Below are positions 35,492 through 44,102 of a DNA stretch of 64,000 nt, one piece after another. The stretch's first letter is position 1; every line of letters starts with the position of its first letter. The stretch comes from Celeribacter neptunius. GTDB lineage: Bacteria > Pseudomonadota > Alphaproteobacteria > Rhodobacterales > Rhodobacteraceae. The DNA lies in the NCBI RefSeq assembly GCF_900113955.1, contig NZ_FORH01000002.1:186001-250000 (forward strand), read 5' to 3'. The notes beneath the pieces were generated by a model. The model saw nothing but the letters and a program-made list of their open reading frames with translations. It searched no databases and was not told the DNA's origin. A program made the position numbers and the translations under genes.

Positions 35492-35746
35492 ATGACACAC
35501 CCGCATCGGCATGCAAGCCACCCCAAGGTCATCGCCCGCCTCAAACGCGCCGACGGGCATCTGCGCTCGGTCATAGAGATGATCGAAGAGGGCAGGTCCT
35601 GCCGCGACATCGCCCAGCAATTGCAGGCGGTGGAGAGCGCGATCCGCAATGCCAAACAGACGCTGATCCACGACCACATGGAGCATTGCCTCGATGCGGG
35701 CGAAGCCGACCGGGCGGAGATGAAAGCCATCTCGCGCTACCTGTGA
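35492..35746 (+). CDS. CsoR/RcnR family metal-sensing repressor, DmeR-like
   Basis: An 84-residue all-helical repressor of the DUF156 family. Candidate metal ligands are the N-terminal histidines (His3, 5, 7, 10), Cys37 in EEGRSCRDIAQQL, His60, His62, His65 and Cys66 in LIHDHMEHC. An N-terminal His together with Cys37 and His60/62 is the nickel/cobalt type of site (RcnR, DmeR) rather than copper (CsoR) or formaldehyde (FrmR). It likely releases the palindrome at 35468 on metal binding. It is 7 bases upstream of the exporter gene. Confidence 0.88.
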   Translation: MTHPHRHASHPKVIARLKRADGHLRSVIEMIEEGRSCRDIAQQLQAVESAIRNAKQTLIHDHMEHCLDAGEADRAEMKAISRYL

Positions 35747-35753
35747 GGCCCCG

Positions 35754-37073
35754 ATGCTCGACATTCTCAAGGACCGAACCTATCGCCATCTCTTCCTGGC
35801 GCAGATCGTGGCGCTTCTGGGCACCGGGCTCGCCACGGTGGCGCTCGGGCTTCTGGCCTATGATCTCGCCGGTGAAAATGCCGCCCTTGTGCTGGGCACG
35901 GTGTTCACCATCAAGATGGTGGCCTATGTCGGCATCGCGCCCGTGGCGGGAGCATTCGCCGATCGGGTGAACCGGCGGGCCTTTCTGGTGACGCTCGATC
36001 TGATCCGGGGCGCTGCGGCGCTCGCCCTGCCCTTCGTCACCGAGGTCTGGCAGGTCTATGCGCTCATATTCCTGCTGCAATCGGCCTCCGCCGCGTTCAC
36101 CCCGACATTTCAGGCAACGATCCCCGATGTCCTGCCCGAGGAGGCGCGCTACACCCGCGCGCTCTCTCTTTCTCGTCTGGCCTATGATCTGGAGAATATC
36201 GTCAGCCCGACGCTCGCTGCGCTCCTGCTCGCGGTGATGAGCTACAACAGCCTGTTTCTCGGCACGGTGGCGGGGTTCATCGCATCGGCTCTGCTCGTAG
36301 TCTCGATTCTGCTGCCGAGCCCGAAAGCCTCGGAGCCGCGCGGCATCTATGAGCGCACCACACGGGGGCTGCGCATCTATCTTGCCACGCCGCGGCTGCG
36401 CGGGCTTCTCGCCGTCAACCTCGCGGCGGCGGCGGCGGGCGCCATGGTGTTGGTCAATTCGGTGGTGATCGTGCGCGGCGAACTTGGCCTCTCCGAGAGT
36501 GCCCTGGCCTGGACCATGTTCGCCTTTGGCATGGGCTCGATGGCGGCGGCGCTGTTTCTGCCGCGCCTGCTCGAGCGCCGGCCCGACCGGCCGGTCATGC
36601 TCACCGGGGCGGCGCTGATGATCGCGGTGCTGCTGGCGCTGGCGGTCTGGATCTCGTTGCGGGGGCTGTCATGGCCGGCGCTGCTTGCCGCATGGGCGCT
36701 CACCGGCTTGGGCTATTCGACGGTGCTGACGCCGTCGGGGCGGCTCCTGCGCCGCTCCGCCCATGCCGAGGACCGGCCGGCACTTTTCGCCGCGCAATTC
36801 GCCCTGTCGCATGCCTGCTGGCTCCTGACCTATCCGCTCTCGGGCTGGTTGATCACCCGTTTCGGCACCGTACCGGCGCTGATCGCGCTCTCGCTGCTCG
36901 CGGCCCTCGGCCTTGCCGTCGCGCTGCGCCTCTGGCCCAGGGGCGACCCGGTGGAGATCGAGCACAGCCACGACAACCTGCCGCCGGATCATCCGCATCT
37001 ACAGGGGCACGCGACCCACCGTCATCCGCTGGTGGTCGACGATCTGCATCCGCGCTGGGGCACCCGGTTCTGA
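35754..37073 (+). CDS. MFS exporter with histidine-rich C-terminal tail, possible Ni/Co efflux
   Basis: A 439-residue major facilitator of the MFS_3/enterobactin-exporter type, with about 12 helices from LFLAQIVALLGTGLATVALG and the inter-helix motif GAFADRVNRR. The last 40 residues (EHSHDNLPPDHPHLQGHATHRH region) carry many His residues, as in the nickel-resistance protein NreB. With the DmeR/RcnR-like repressor just upstream, export of nickel or cobalt is the best guess. GAGG precedes the ATG. It converges on the multicopper oxidase gene with an 18-base gap. Confidence 0.85.
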   Translation: MLDILKDRTYRHLFLAQIVALLGTGLATVALGLLAYDLAGENAALVLGTVFTIKMVAYVGIAPVAGAFADRVNRRAFLVTLDLIRGAAALALPFVTEVWQVYALIFLLQSASAAFTPTFQATIPDVLPEEARYTRALSLSRLAYDLENIVSPTLAALLLAVMSYNSLFLGTVAGFIASALLVVSILLPSPKASEPRGIYERTTRGLRIYLATPRLRGLLAVNLAAAAAGAMVLVNSVVIVRGELGLSESALAWTMFAFGMGSMAAALFLPRLLERRPDRPVMLTGAALMIAVLLALAVWISLRGLSWPALLAAWALTGLGYSTVLTPSGRLLRRSAHAEDRPALFAAQFALSHACWLLTYPLSGWLITRFGTVPALIALSLLAALGLAVALRLWPRGDPVEIEHSHDNLPPDHPHLQGHATHRHPLVVDDLHPRWGTRF

Positions 37074-37091
37074 GCGCCCCTCGCCGGAGGT

Positions 37092-38477
37092 TCAGGCCAC
37101 CTCGATCCAGGTGGTCATGCCCGAGGCGGCATGGCCGAGCATATGACAGTGGAACAGCCATTTGCCGGGGTTGTCGGCCGTAAAGGCAATCTCGGTCGTT
37201 TGCCCCGGCAGGCTCAGCAGCGTGTCACGCATCGGTCCCTGCACCTCCCCGACGATTTCGCGGAAATGCTGGCCGTGCAAATGCATCGCATGCGGAAAGA
37301 CCGTGTCGTTGATCAGTTTCAATCGCACCGGTTCGCCGCGCGACAGCCGGGCAAACGGCGCCTCGTCCATGCCCGCCACGCCCGCCAGCGTCCAGAACAT
37401 GCCGTCTTGCATCATCTGGCGAAAGCCCATCATCTGACCGTTCATCCGGCCCGAGGGCATATTGCCCATGGCACCGCCCTCCATCCGCATCTCGAGCTTT
37501 GTGGCGCGGCCGAGATCGACCGGGGCCATGCCCGGGTTGGGCGGCAACGGCAGCGGCTCCGCCGCGCGCCCTGTTGCCTCACCGGACAGATCGAACCCGA
37601 CCTGCACCCGCCATTCTTCGTCATCGTCGGCGCGCAGGATGGCAACCTCCTGGGTCTCCTCGGCGCTGACATCGACGATGAGATCGACCCGCTGTGCCGG
37701 CGCGAGGATGATCTCGCCATCGACCTTCTCAGGCGCGTCCAGAGGCATGCCGTCGAGCGCCACGGTCCAGCCGGAAAGCCCGGCGAGCCGCAGCACGAAA
37801 ATCCGCGCATTCGCGGCGTTGATCAACCTGAGCCGCAACCGCTCGCCACGTTTTGCGGTGAGCCGATAGCCATAGCGGCCGTTGGTGCCAATCAGATTGC
37901 CCCGGCGCCCGGCATGGCTGAGATCCATCGGATGGTCAAAAGCCGGATCGATCTGCGCCGTTTCGGGATCGAGCAGCCAGTCATCGAGCATCAGCACCTC
38001 ATCGCGATCGACATCCGGGCCGTCGGCTTCCTCCACGATCAGCGGGCCATAGAGCCCGCGCGCGACCTGTTCCATCGAGCTGGTATGGGCGTGATACCAA
38101 TAGGTTCCGGCATCCGGCAGGGTGAAATCATAGGTGAAGCTCTGCCCGGGCGACACCGCTTCCTGGGTCAGACCGGCCACCCCGTCCATCGCATTGTCGA
38201 TGCGGATGCCATGCCAATGTATCGAGGTCGGCACCGGCAAATTGTTGAGGAGTTCGCGTCTGATCCGCCCGCCTTGCGGGAGACGGATCATCGGGCCGGG
38301 GAAGGCTCCGCCATAGCTGTAGACTTCGGTCACGGGATAGGTCTCCGGCGCGATCTGCGCCTGTGCGACCTCCGCGGTCAGCCCTTCCGGCCCTGCGGCA
38401 AGGCTTGCCCGGGGCAACAGGCTCAGCGCGCCCGTCCCGGCAAGGAACTGACGACGGGAAAATGCAATCGGCTTCAT
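37092..38477 (-). CDS. Multicopper oxidase, CueO/CopA-like
   Basis: A 461-residue periplasmic oxidase exported by Tat (SRRQFLAG at residues 7-14). All four copper motifs are present: HWHG (87-90), YHAH (128-131), HAMHLHG near 395, and HCHMLGHAASGM with His443, Cys444, His445, His449 and axial Met454. A Met-rich segment (MEGGAMGNMPSGRMNGQMM, roughly 335-355) resembles the Cu(I)-collecting region of CueO. It oxidises Cu(I) to Cu(II). It starts 1 base after the cytochrome c stop and is the last gene of the cueR-led unit. Confidence 0.93.
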   Translation of the reverse strand: MKPIAFSRRQFLAGTGALSLLPRASLAAGPEGLTAEVAQAQIAPETYPVTEVYSYGGAFPGPMIRLPQGGRIRRELLNNLPVPTSIHWHGIRIDNAMDGVAGLTQEAVSPGQSFTYDFTLPDAGTYWYHAHTSSMEQVARGLYGPLIVEEADGPDVDRDEVLMLDDWLLDPETAQIDPAFDHPMDLSHAGRRGNLIGTNGRYGYRLTAKRGERLRLRLINAANARIFVLRLAGLSGWTVALDGMPLDAPEKVDGEIILAPAQRVDLIVDVSAEETQEVAILRADDDEEWRVQVGFDLSGEATGRAAEPLPLPPNPGMAPVDLGRATKLEMRMEGGAMGNMPSGRMNGQMMGFRQMMQDGMFWTLAGVAGMDEAPFARLSRGEPVRLKLINDTVFPHAMHLHGQHFREIVGEVQGPMRDTLLSLPGQTTEIAFTADNPGKWLFHCHMLGHAASGMTTWIEVA

Positions 38478-38478
38478 C

Positions 38479-38919
38479 TCAGTTGATCCCGTTCGCCAGT
38501 TGCATTTCCCGGACATAGGCGACGATCGCCTTGACGTCGCCCCGTGTCACGCCCGGTTGCGGCGGCATATTGCCGAAGCGCCAGTGATGCGCCTGCACAC
38601 CGCGTTCGGCGGCCATGACAAAGGCCATGTCGCCATGATGTGAAGGCTCATAGATCTTATGCACGAGCGGCGGACCGAAGCCCTCTTTGCCGGCGGCATT
38701 TTCGCCATGGCAGGCGGCGCAGACCGCATCAAAGGCGCGTTTGCCGATCTCGGCATTGGCCGAAAGCATATCCGGCAGGGCGACCTGGACGATGGCGGCG
38801 CCTTCGGCGGGTTTCGAGGAGGCGGCCATGGGGGCGCTCGCCGGTGCGGGTTTCAAGGTGAGATAGGCCCCGAGCGCCAGTGCAATGACACCGGCTGCGG
38901 GCAGGACAAATTTGTTCAT
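38479..38919 (-). CDS. Class I cytochrome c
   Basis: A 146-residue protein with an N-terminal membrane helix or uncleaved signal (FVLPAAGVIALALGAYL) and one haem site CAACH at residues 67-71. The likely axial Met is in FGNMPPQPG near residue 119, with the usual C-terminal helix KAIVAYVREMQ after it. Periplasmic and possibly tethered, it could carry electrons for the multicopper oxidase encoded immediately downstream. Confidence 0.9.
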   Translation of the reverse strand: MNKFVLPAAGVIALALGAYLTLKPAPASAPMAASSKPAEGAAIVQVALPDMLSANAEIGKRAFDAVCAACHGENAAGKEGFGPPLVHKIYEPSHHGDMAFVMAAERGVQAHHWRFGNMPPQPGVTRGDVKAIVAYVREMQLANGIN

Positions 38920-38970
38920 GGGTGTTTCCGTATCGAGACGTGACGCGAGGCTGCGCCACCGAAAAAAGGT

Positions 38971-39378
38971 TCAGACGAGGCCGAACCCGATACGGGGAGG
39001 CGGCAGATCGAGCGCCGGCGCGCGCGTCACGGGAGTTGCGATCGCAAGCGTCGGATAATCGACAAAGCGCATGGCGCGCGCGACGCGCAACTCCGCCATA
39101 CCTGTCACCGTGACGATCATGCACAATGCGCCATGCGGGCATGGGATATCCCCCTGGGCGAGATCGCTCATACCCCCGGGACAGTCCGGGCAGGCGCTGT
39201 GCTGATGCGCCAAGACGATCATAGTCAACGCGGCGGCATCCTCAGAGGTAGTGTCTTGGGCGACGGCGTCCTGTGCGGCGCGCGCCATGTCATGCCCCAT
39301 CCCCATCGCACCGCCTGTCCGAGGGACGGAGAACAAGGCCAGAAGCCCGATCAGCAAGAGGGTGACGATGCGATGCAC
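38971..39378 (-). CDS. Small secreted or membrane-tethered protein in copper operon
   Basis: A 135-residue protein starting at GTG 39378, chosen because CGGAGA lies 5 bases upstream. A signal peptide (IVTLLLIGLLALFSVP) precedes a Met/His segment (GAMGMGHDMA), a cysteine pair in HQHSACPDCPGG and another in PCPHGALCM. Such Met, His and Cys residues could bind copper in the periplasm. No family is recognised with confidence, though it has the look of the short copper-operon proteins often called DUF2946-like. Flanked by cueR-like and cytochrome c genes on the same strand. Confidence 0.7.
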   Translation of the reverse strand: MHRIVTLLLIGLLALFSVPRTGGAMGMGHDMARAAQDAVAQDTTSEDAAALTMIVLAHQHSACPDCPGGMSDLAQGDIPCPHGALCMIVTVTGMAELRVARAMRFVDYPTLAIATPVTRAPALDLPPPRIGFGLV

Positions 39379-39428
39379 GGGATCTCCGGGGTTGCTTCGT
39401 TGGACGATGTGTCTTCTCAGCCCTCAGG

Positions 39429-39833
39429 TCAAGCCCGGGACTGCGGCGCCCCGTGGCACAGCCCGTCGAGGATCGCGCATTCCGGGGCCTCATCGCCGTG
39501 ACAGCGCCCGATCAGATCGGTGAGCCGCGCCTCAAGCGCCTGAAGGCTGGTGATCTTGTCGCGCACGGCCTGCAGGTTGTGTTCGGCCAGGGCCCGGACA
39601 TCGCGGCTGTGGCGCTCCGGATCGGCATCGAGCGCCAGGAGGCTGCGGCACTCCTCGAGCGAGAACCCCATGATCCGCGCCTGTGCCAGAAGATTGAGCT
39701 GATCGAGCGCGCCGTCATCGAAGTCACGATAGCCGTTTTCCGCCCGATCCGGTCTGATCAGATCGATTTCCTCGTAATAGCGGATGGTTTTGATCGGCAA
39801 TCCGCTGCGCGCCGAAGCCTGTCCGATGTTCAT
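39429..39833 (-). CDS. cueR: MerR family Cu(I)-responsive regulator, CueR-like
   Basis: A 134-residue MerR-type activator. The winged HTH starts MNIGQASARSGLPIKTIRYYEEIDLI, followed by the dimerisation helix. The metal loop is Cys-x7-Cys (CHGDEAPEC near residues 111-119), the monovalent-metal arrangement of CueR, with an extra downstream cysteine. The ATG at 39833 has AAAGGAG upstream. The promoter has a matching operator with 19-base spacing. It is first in a leftward copper operon, which implies autoactivation by Cu(I). Confidence 0.92.
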   Translation of the reverse strand: MNIGQASARSGLPIKTIRYYEEIDLIRPDRAENGYRDFDDGALDQLNLLAQARIMGFSLEECRSLLALDADPERHSRDVRALAEHNLQAVRDKITSLQALEARLTDLIGRCHGDEAPECAILDGLCHGAPQSRA

Positions 39834-40225
39834 GGTGGTCTCCTTTGATCCCGTTCTAAACCCTCCAGCCACTGGAGGGTAAAGTCACATCGGCGTGAAC
39901 ACGGGGCGCCCTAGGCACGACGCCGGGCACGCGAGACAGCGAGGATGCTCGCGCGACCTTCCGCGCCCGGCAAACCTGTGACGCGCAAGTTTTGACGCAG
40001 CCGGGGAGGCGGACCGGGATGAGAGACCAGACCTTCGGCCGTTCACCGATCGGCAGCAGGCGCTCGCCCCCTGCCCGGCTCAGCGCCCGAAATCATCCCG
40101 GGACTGTGGCGGGAAAGGCCGCTGCCCCCGCATGGTCCTAGTCGCATCGACACCTGCGCCAAGGCAACTCAGACGCAGAAACCAGAGAAGGATGTGAAAC
40201 ATGGGGTTTCCTCGCGGGTCATTCC
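39834..40225 (-). promoter_or_regulatory. Copper-operon promoter region; remainder without visible gene
   Basis: The 392-base gap between the leftward cueR-like gene and the leftward EamA gene holds the MerR-type promoter at 39853-39883. I see no gene in the rest (39890-40225), which is GC-rich and includes the 3' region of the EamA transcript, and no clear terminator. Confidence 0.45.
39853..39883 (-). promoter_or_regulatory. CueR-type promoter with 19-bp spacer operator
   Basis: On the minus strand -35 TTTACC (39883 to 39878) and -10 TAGAAC (39858 to 39853) are 19 bases apart, the overlong spacing typical of MerR-family promoters. Between them is the perfect inverted repeat ACCCTCCAG/CTGGAGGGT (39860-39880, 3-base centre), closely resembling the E. 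coli copA site (CCTTCC...GGAAGG). Confidence 0.8.
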
Positions 40226-41086
40226 TCAGGCGAAACGCTTGGCGCCGGCAACGCAGAGCACGGTGATCCCGGTGCAGGCGACCATCTGCCAGGCGATGGG
40301 CTCGTTCAGCAGCAGCGCCGCCAGCAGCAGACCGAAAAAGGGCTGCAAAAGCTGCAATTGCCCGACTTGCGAGATCCCGCCGAGCGCAAGCCCGCGATAC
40401 CAGAAGACAAAGCCCAGCATCATGCTGAACAGGGCAACATAGCCGAGGCCGATCCAGCCGGGGCCGGACACCGTGGACAGCGTCTCGGGCCAGGTCAGCA
40501 TTGCCAGACCCGCCATCGCCGGCAGAGCGATCAGAAGTGCCCAGGAGATCACCTGCCAGCCGCCCAGACGGCGCGACAGGGTCGCCCCTTCGGCATAGCC
40601 GAGACCACAGATCACGATGGCCGCGAGCATCAACAGGTCTCCGCGCAGCGCGCCACCCGCGCCTTGCGACCAGGCAAAGCCGGAGACGGTCGCAGCGCCC
40701 AAAAGCGAAAAAAGCCAGAACGCCGGTTTCGGTCGTTCGCCGCCACGGATCACGCCGAAGATCGCCGTGGCGAGTGGCAAAAGCCCGATGAAGACGATCG
40801 AACGCGCCGCCGGAATGGATTGCAGCGCCAGCGCGGTCAGAAGCGGAAACCCGATGACCACGCCAAGCGCGACCACGGCCAGCGCGCCGAGATCACGCCG
40901 ATCAGGGCGGGTCTGGCGCAGGGCCAGGAGGCAGAGCAGCCCCAGCAGCGCCGCGATCACCGCCCGCGCCGAGGTCAGGAACAGCGGCGCGAAATCCGCC
41001 ACCGCCACCCGCGTCGCCGGCAGCGAGCCGCTGAATATCAGAACGCCAAGAAACCCGCTGCCCCAGCCCGTCAGTTTGTGATCCAT
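40226..41086 (-). CDS. EamA (drug/metabolite) family exporter
   Basis: A 286-residue membrane protein with ten hydrophobic helices in two EamA repeats (SGSLPATRVAVADFAPLFLTSARA near residue 20; EGATLSRRLGGWQVISWALLIALPA near 165). Such proteins usually export amino acids or metabolites. GAGG is 4 bases before the ATG. It faces a MocR-type regulator, the commonest partnership for this family, so regulation by that protein is likely. Confidence 0.92.
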   Translation of the reverse strand: MDHKLTGWGSGFLGVLIFSGSLPATRVAVADFAPLFLTSARAVIAALLGLLCLLALRQTRPDRRDLGALAVVALGVVIGFPLLTALALQSIPAARSIVFIGLLPLATAIFGVIRGGERPKPAFWLFSLLGAATVSGFAWSQGAGGALRGDLLMLAAIVICGLGYAEGATLSRRLGGWQVISWALLIALPAMAGLAMLTWPETLSTVSGPGWIGLGYVALFSMMLGFVFWYRGLALGGISQVGQLQLLQPFFGLLLAALLLNEPIAWQMVACTGITVLCVAGAKRFA

Positions 41087-41145
41087 GATGCCTCACCTCA
41101 TTTTCCTCTGGGTATGTGGGAGACACCGGGATAGACAGGGACAAT

Positions 41146-41173
41146 CCCATACAATTTCACAGAACTGTATGGG
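41146..41173. promoter_or_regulatory. Inverted repeat between divergent EamA and MocR genes
   Basis: CCCATACA (41146-41153) and TGTATGGG (41166-41173) are perfect 8-base arms, 12 bases apart, in the 124-base divergent promoter. The arm centres lie 20 bases apart, two helical turns, which suits a MocR dimer. Confidence 0.6.
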
Positions 41174-41210
41174 GTGTTCGAGCGATACACTTTTCCTGCG
41201 GGGGACCGGA

Positions 41211-42590
41211 ATGGCCGCGACGAAAACCGATATGTTGATGCAGGTCCTGCGGGATCGGATTGCCCGCCGCGCGCTTGGACCCGGCGACCGCATGCCGTCG
41301 ATCCGACGCTTTGCCGAGCAGATGAAAGTCTCGCCCTCGACCGTGGTCGAAGCCTATGACCGGCTCGCCGCCGAAGGCGTGATCAGCGCCAAACGTGGCT
41401 CCGGTTTCTATGTGTCGAACAGCAACCTGCCGCCGATGAAACTGACCCCGGCGGGATCGCCGCAGACCCGCAATGTCGATCCGTTCTGGGTCTCGCGCCA
41501 GTCGCTCGATGCCCAGCCCGGCGCGGTGCAACCGGGGTGCGGCTGGCTGCCCGAGGATTGGATGCCCCATGAGGCGATGCGCAAAGGGTTGAGAACGCTG
41601 GCGAAAAGCGATGCGGCGACCCTGACCAATTACGCCCCGGCGCGCGGGTCGCTGGTGCTGCGGCGCTGCCTTCTCGGGCGGTTCGCCGAGGAAAGCCTGA
41701 GCGCCACGCCGGAACACCTCATGCTGACCGCCTCGGCCTCGCAGGCGCTGGATCTGATCTGCCGGCTGCTGTTGCGGCCCGGCGACACGGTGCTGGTCGA
41801 CGATCCGGGTTATTTCAATTTCCGCGCCCTGCTCCGGGCGCATCAGGTGAATGTCATCGGCGTTCCCTATACCCGGGAGGGGCCGGATCTCGCGGCATTC
41901 GAAGCGGCTCTGGCCGGGGCGCCCCGGCTCTACATCACCAATTCGGCGCTGCACAATCCGACCGGCGCGACCCTCTCGCCGCAGATCGCGCATCGGCTGT
42001 TGGCCCTGGCCGCGGCGCATGAGCTGACGATTGTCGAGGATGACACGTTCGTCGATCTCGAGCCGGAGCCGTCACCGCGGCTGGCCGTGCTTGACGGGCT
42101 CAATCGGGTGTTGAAGATCGGCGGGTTTTCCAAGACGCTCTCGGCCTCGGTGCGCTGCGGCTACATTGCCGGGCGTGCCGACTGGATCGAAGCGCTGGTC
42201 GATTTGCAGGTGGCAACGAGTTTCGGCGGGCCGAGCCCAGTGGCCACCGAATTGCTGGCCCATGTCCTCACCGGGGGCGGCTATCGCAAACATATTGCCG
42301 AGCTGCACCGCCGCCTGGCCGGCGCGCGCAAGGCCGTGGCAGCACAGCTCGCGCCTCTGGGGATCACGCCGTGGACCCTGCCCCGGGGCGGTTTCTACCT
42401 CTGGTGTCGCTTTCCGGAGGGCACGGACACCGGTGACATCGCGCAACGTGCCATGGAAGACAACGTGATGCTGGCCCCGGGCAATGTTTTCAGCCCGTCG
42501 CAATCCGCCACCCGGTTCATGCGGTTCAACGTCACCCAGATGAGCGATCCGCGTGCCCATGAGGCGCTAGCGAAGGCCATGGCCGCGTGA
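41211..42590 (+). CDS. MocR-type regulator (GntR HTH fused to aminotransferase domain)
   Basis: A 459-residue fusion. The N-terminal GntR winged helix (ARRALGPGDRMPSIRRFAEQMKVSPSTVVEAYDRL, abridged; about residues 18-70) joins a fold-type I aminotransferase domain. PLP contacts are visible: VDDPGYF, VEDDTFVDL and the Schiff-base lysine in GGFSKTLSASVRCG near residue 308. Such proteins sense PLP or an amino acid rather than catalyse. GGGGGAC precedes the ATG at 41211; the frame is open further upstream. Divergent from the EamA gene. Confidence 0.93.
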   Translation: MAATKTDMLMQVLRDRIARRALGPGDRMPSIRRFAEQMKVSPSTVVEAYDRLAAEGVISAKRGSGFYVSNSNLPPMKLTPAGSPQTRNVDPFWVSRQSLDAQPGAVQPGCGWLPEDWMPHEAMRKGLRTLAKSDAATLTNYAPARGSLVLRRCLLGRFAEESLSATPEHLMLTASASQALDLICRLLLRPGDTVLVDDPGYFNFRALLRAHQVNVIGVPYTREGPDLAAFEAALAGAPRLYITNSALHNPTGATLSPQIAHRLLALAAAHELTIVEDDTFVDLEPEPSPRLAVLDGLNRVLKIGGFSKTLSASVRCGYIAGRADWIEALVDLQVATSFGGPSPVATELLAHVLTGGGYRKHIAELHRRLAGARKAVAAQLAPLGITPWTLPRGGFYLWCRFPEGTDTGDIAQRAMEDNVMLAPGNVFSPSQSATRFMRFNVTQMSDPRAHEALAKAMAA

Positions 42591-42619
42591 CCGGGCATGG
42601 CAACAGACTTGGCAACGGG

Positions 42620-42655
42620 CCTGAAGTTGGACCTGAAGTTGGGCCTGGGGTTGCA
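42620..42655. repeat. Three tandem 12-bp units
   Basis: CCTGAAGTTGGA, CCTGAAGTTGGG and CCTGGGGTTGCA follow each other directly between the convergent MocR and metallo-beta-lactamase genes. The first two differ by one base, the third by three to four. Probably a small slippage-derived repeat. Confidence 0.6.
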
Positions 42656-42731
42656 CAGGCGATGGCCCCTGCCCTGCGCCCGTGACATAAGACACCTGCG
42701 GCTCCCGTCCCGGTCGGCGCGGAGAGGTTCC

Positions 42732-44102
42732 TTAGAGATCGAAACTCTCATGCGGCTCGGGGATTTCGACCTTCGGACCTTTGATCCCTTCGGCGAAATG
42801 GTGCATCGCGCCCGTTTCGCCATGGACCAGAAAGACCCGCTCGACCCCCTTGATCCGGCCCAGCCAGCGGGTGAGATCCTCGGCATCGGCATGGGCGGAG
42901 AACCCGTTGATCGTGTGGATATGCGCCCGCACCGGAATTTCATCGCCAAAAAGTTTCACCTGTTTCGCCCCATCGATGATGATCCGCGCCAGCGTGCCCT
43001 CGGCGGCATAACCAACGAAAATGACGCTGCAATCCGAATGCGGCAGGTTGTGGCGCAGGTGATGGCGCACCCGCCCGCCGGTGCACATGCCGGAGCCCGC
43101 CATGATCACCGCGCCGGAGCGGATGCGGTTCAAGGACATGGAGTCATGCGCCTCGCGGATGAAATGCAGATCCGGCAGGGCAAAGGGATCGCCGCCATGT
43201 TCGATCTTCTGGCGCAGCTCGGGACGCAGGGCCTCCTTGTGGCGCTGAAAGATCCGGGTCGCAGAGATCGCCATGGGGGAATCGAGGAACACCGGCATGG
43301 TCTTGCGCAACCGGCCGCTGTTCATGCCCACCCGCAGATACCACAGCAATTCCTGCGCCCGCTCGAGCGCGAAGGTCGGAATGATCACATTGCCGCCGCG
43401 GGCATCCGCCGCTTCGACCGCCTCGTAGAATTCCTCGATCGAGGCCGGCAGGCTGCGGTGATTGCGATCGCCATAGGTGGTTTCCATCACCACGATATCC
43501 GCCTCTTCCGGCGGCGCGGCATCGTTGAGCAGCGGCCGCCCCTCCGGCCCCAGATCGCCCGAGAACAGGATCTTGCGCGTCTTGCCGTCTTCCGACAGCT
43601 CGAGCAGGATCGACGCCGAGCCGAGGATATGCCCGGCATCGTGGAAACTCGCGGTGATTCCGGGAAAGAGATGGATCGGCTGGCGGTATTTGGCGATGCG
43701 CCCGAACCGGTCCACCGCATCGAGCGCGTCCATCGTGTCATAGAGCGGCTCGGCGCGTTCACCGTGGCGATGGTGCCGACGCGCGTTTTCCTCGTGCAGA
43801 TGCGCCGAATCCATCATCACCAGCCGCGCCAGATCGCGGGTCGCGGAGGTGGCGATGATCTCGCCCCTGAACCCCTGATTGACCAGAAGCGGCAGGCGGC
43901 CGCAGTGGTCGAGATGGGCATGGGTGAGCAGCACGACATCGATCTCGGCGGGCGCGAAACCGAAGGGGGCGGCATTGTCCGCATGCAGCCCGTGCCCGCC
44001 CTGGAACATGCCGCAATCGATCAGGATCTTGCGCCCGGCACATTCGATCAGATGGCAGGAGCCGGTGACCTGGTGCGCGGCACCATGGCTTGTGAGTTTC
44101 AT
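42732..44102 (-). CDS. Metallo-beta-lactamase/beta-CASP protein (RNA-metabolising type)
   Basis: A 456-residue hydrolase of the beta-CASP group (CPSF73/Int11-like bacterial homologues). The N-terminal GAAHQVTGSCHLI and LIDCGMFQG are typical; the zinc motif HAHLDHCG is near residue 62, the second-domain motif AGSGMCTGGRVRHHL near 345, and GFSAHADAEDL near 395. An RNA 5'-exonuclease or endonuclease role is known for relatives. ATGA-coupled to the LOG gene at the end of the N-ATPase operon. Confidence 0.92.
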   Translation of the reverse strand: MKLTSHGAAHQVTGSCHLIECAGRKILIDCGMFQGGHGLHADNAAPFGFAPAEIDVVLLTHAHLDHCGRLPLLVNQGFRGEIIATSATRDLARLVMMDSAHLHEENARRHHRHGERAEPLYDTMDALDAVDRFGRIAKYRQPIHLFPGITASFHDAGHILGSASILLELSEDGKTRKILFSGDLGPEGRPLLNDAAPPEEADIVVMETTYGDRNHRSLPASIEEFYEAVEAADARGGNVIIPTFALERAQELLWYLRVGMNSGRLRKTMPVFLDSPMAISATRIFQRHKEALRPELRQKIEHGGDPFALPDLHFIREAHDSMSLNRIRSGAVIMAGSGMCTGGRVRHHLRHNLPHSDCSVIFVGYAAEGTLARIIIDGAKQVKLFGDEIPVRAHIHTINGFSAHADAEDLTRWLGRIKGVERVFLVHGETGAMHHFAEGIKGPKVEIPEPHESFDL

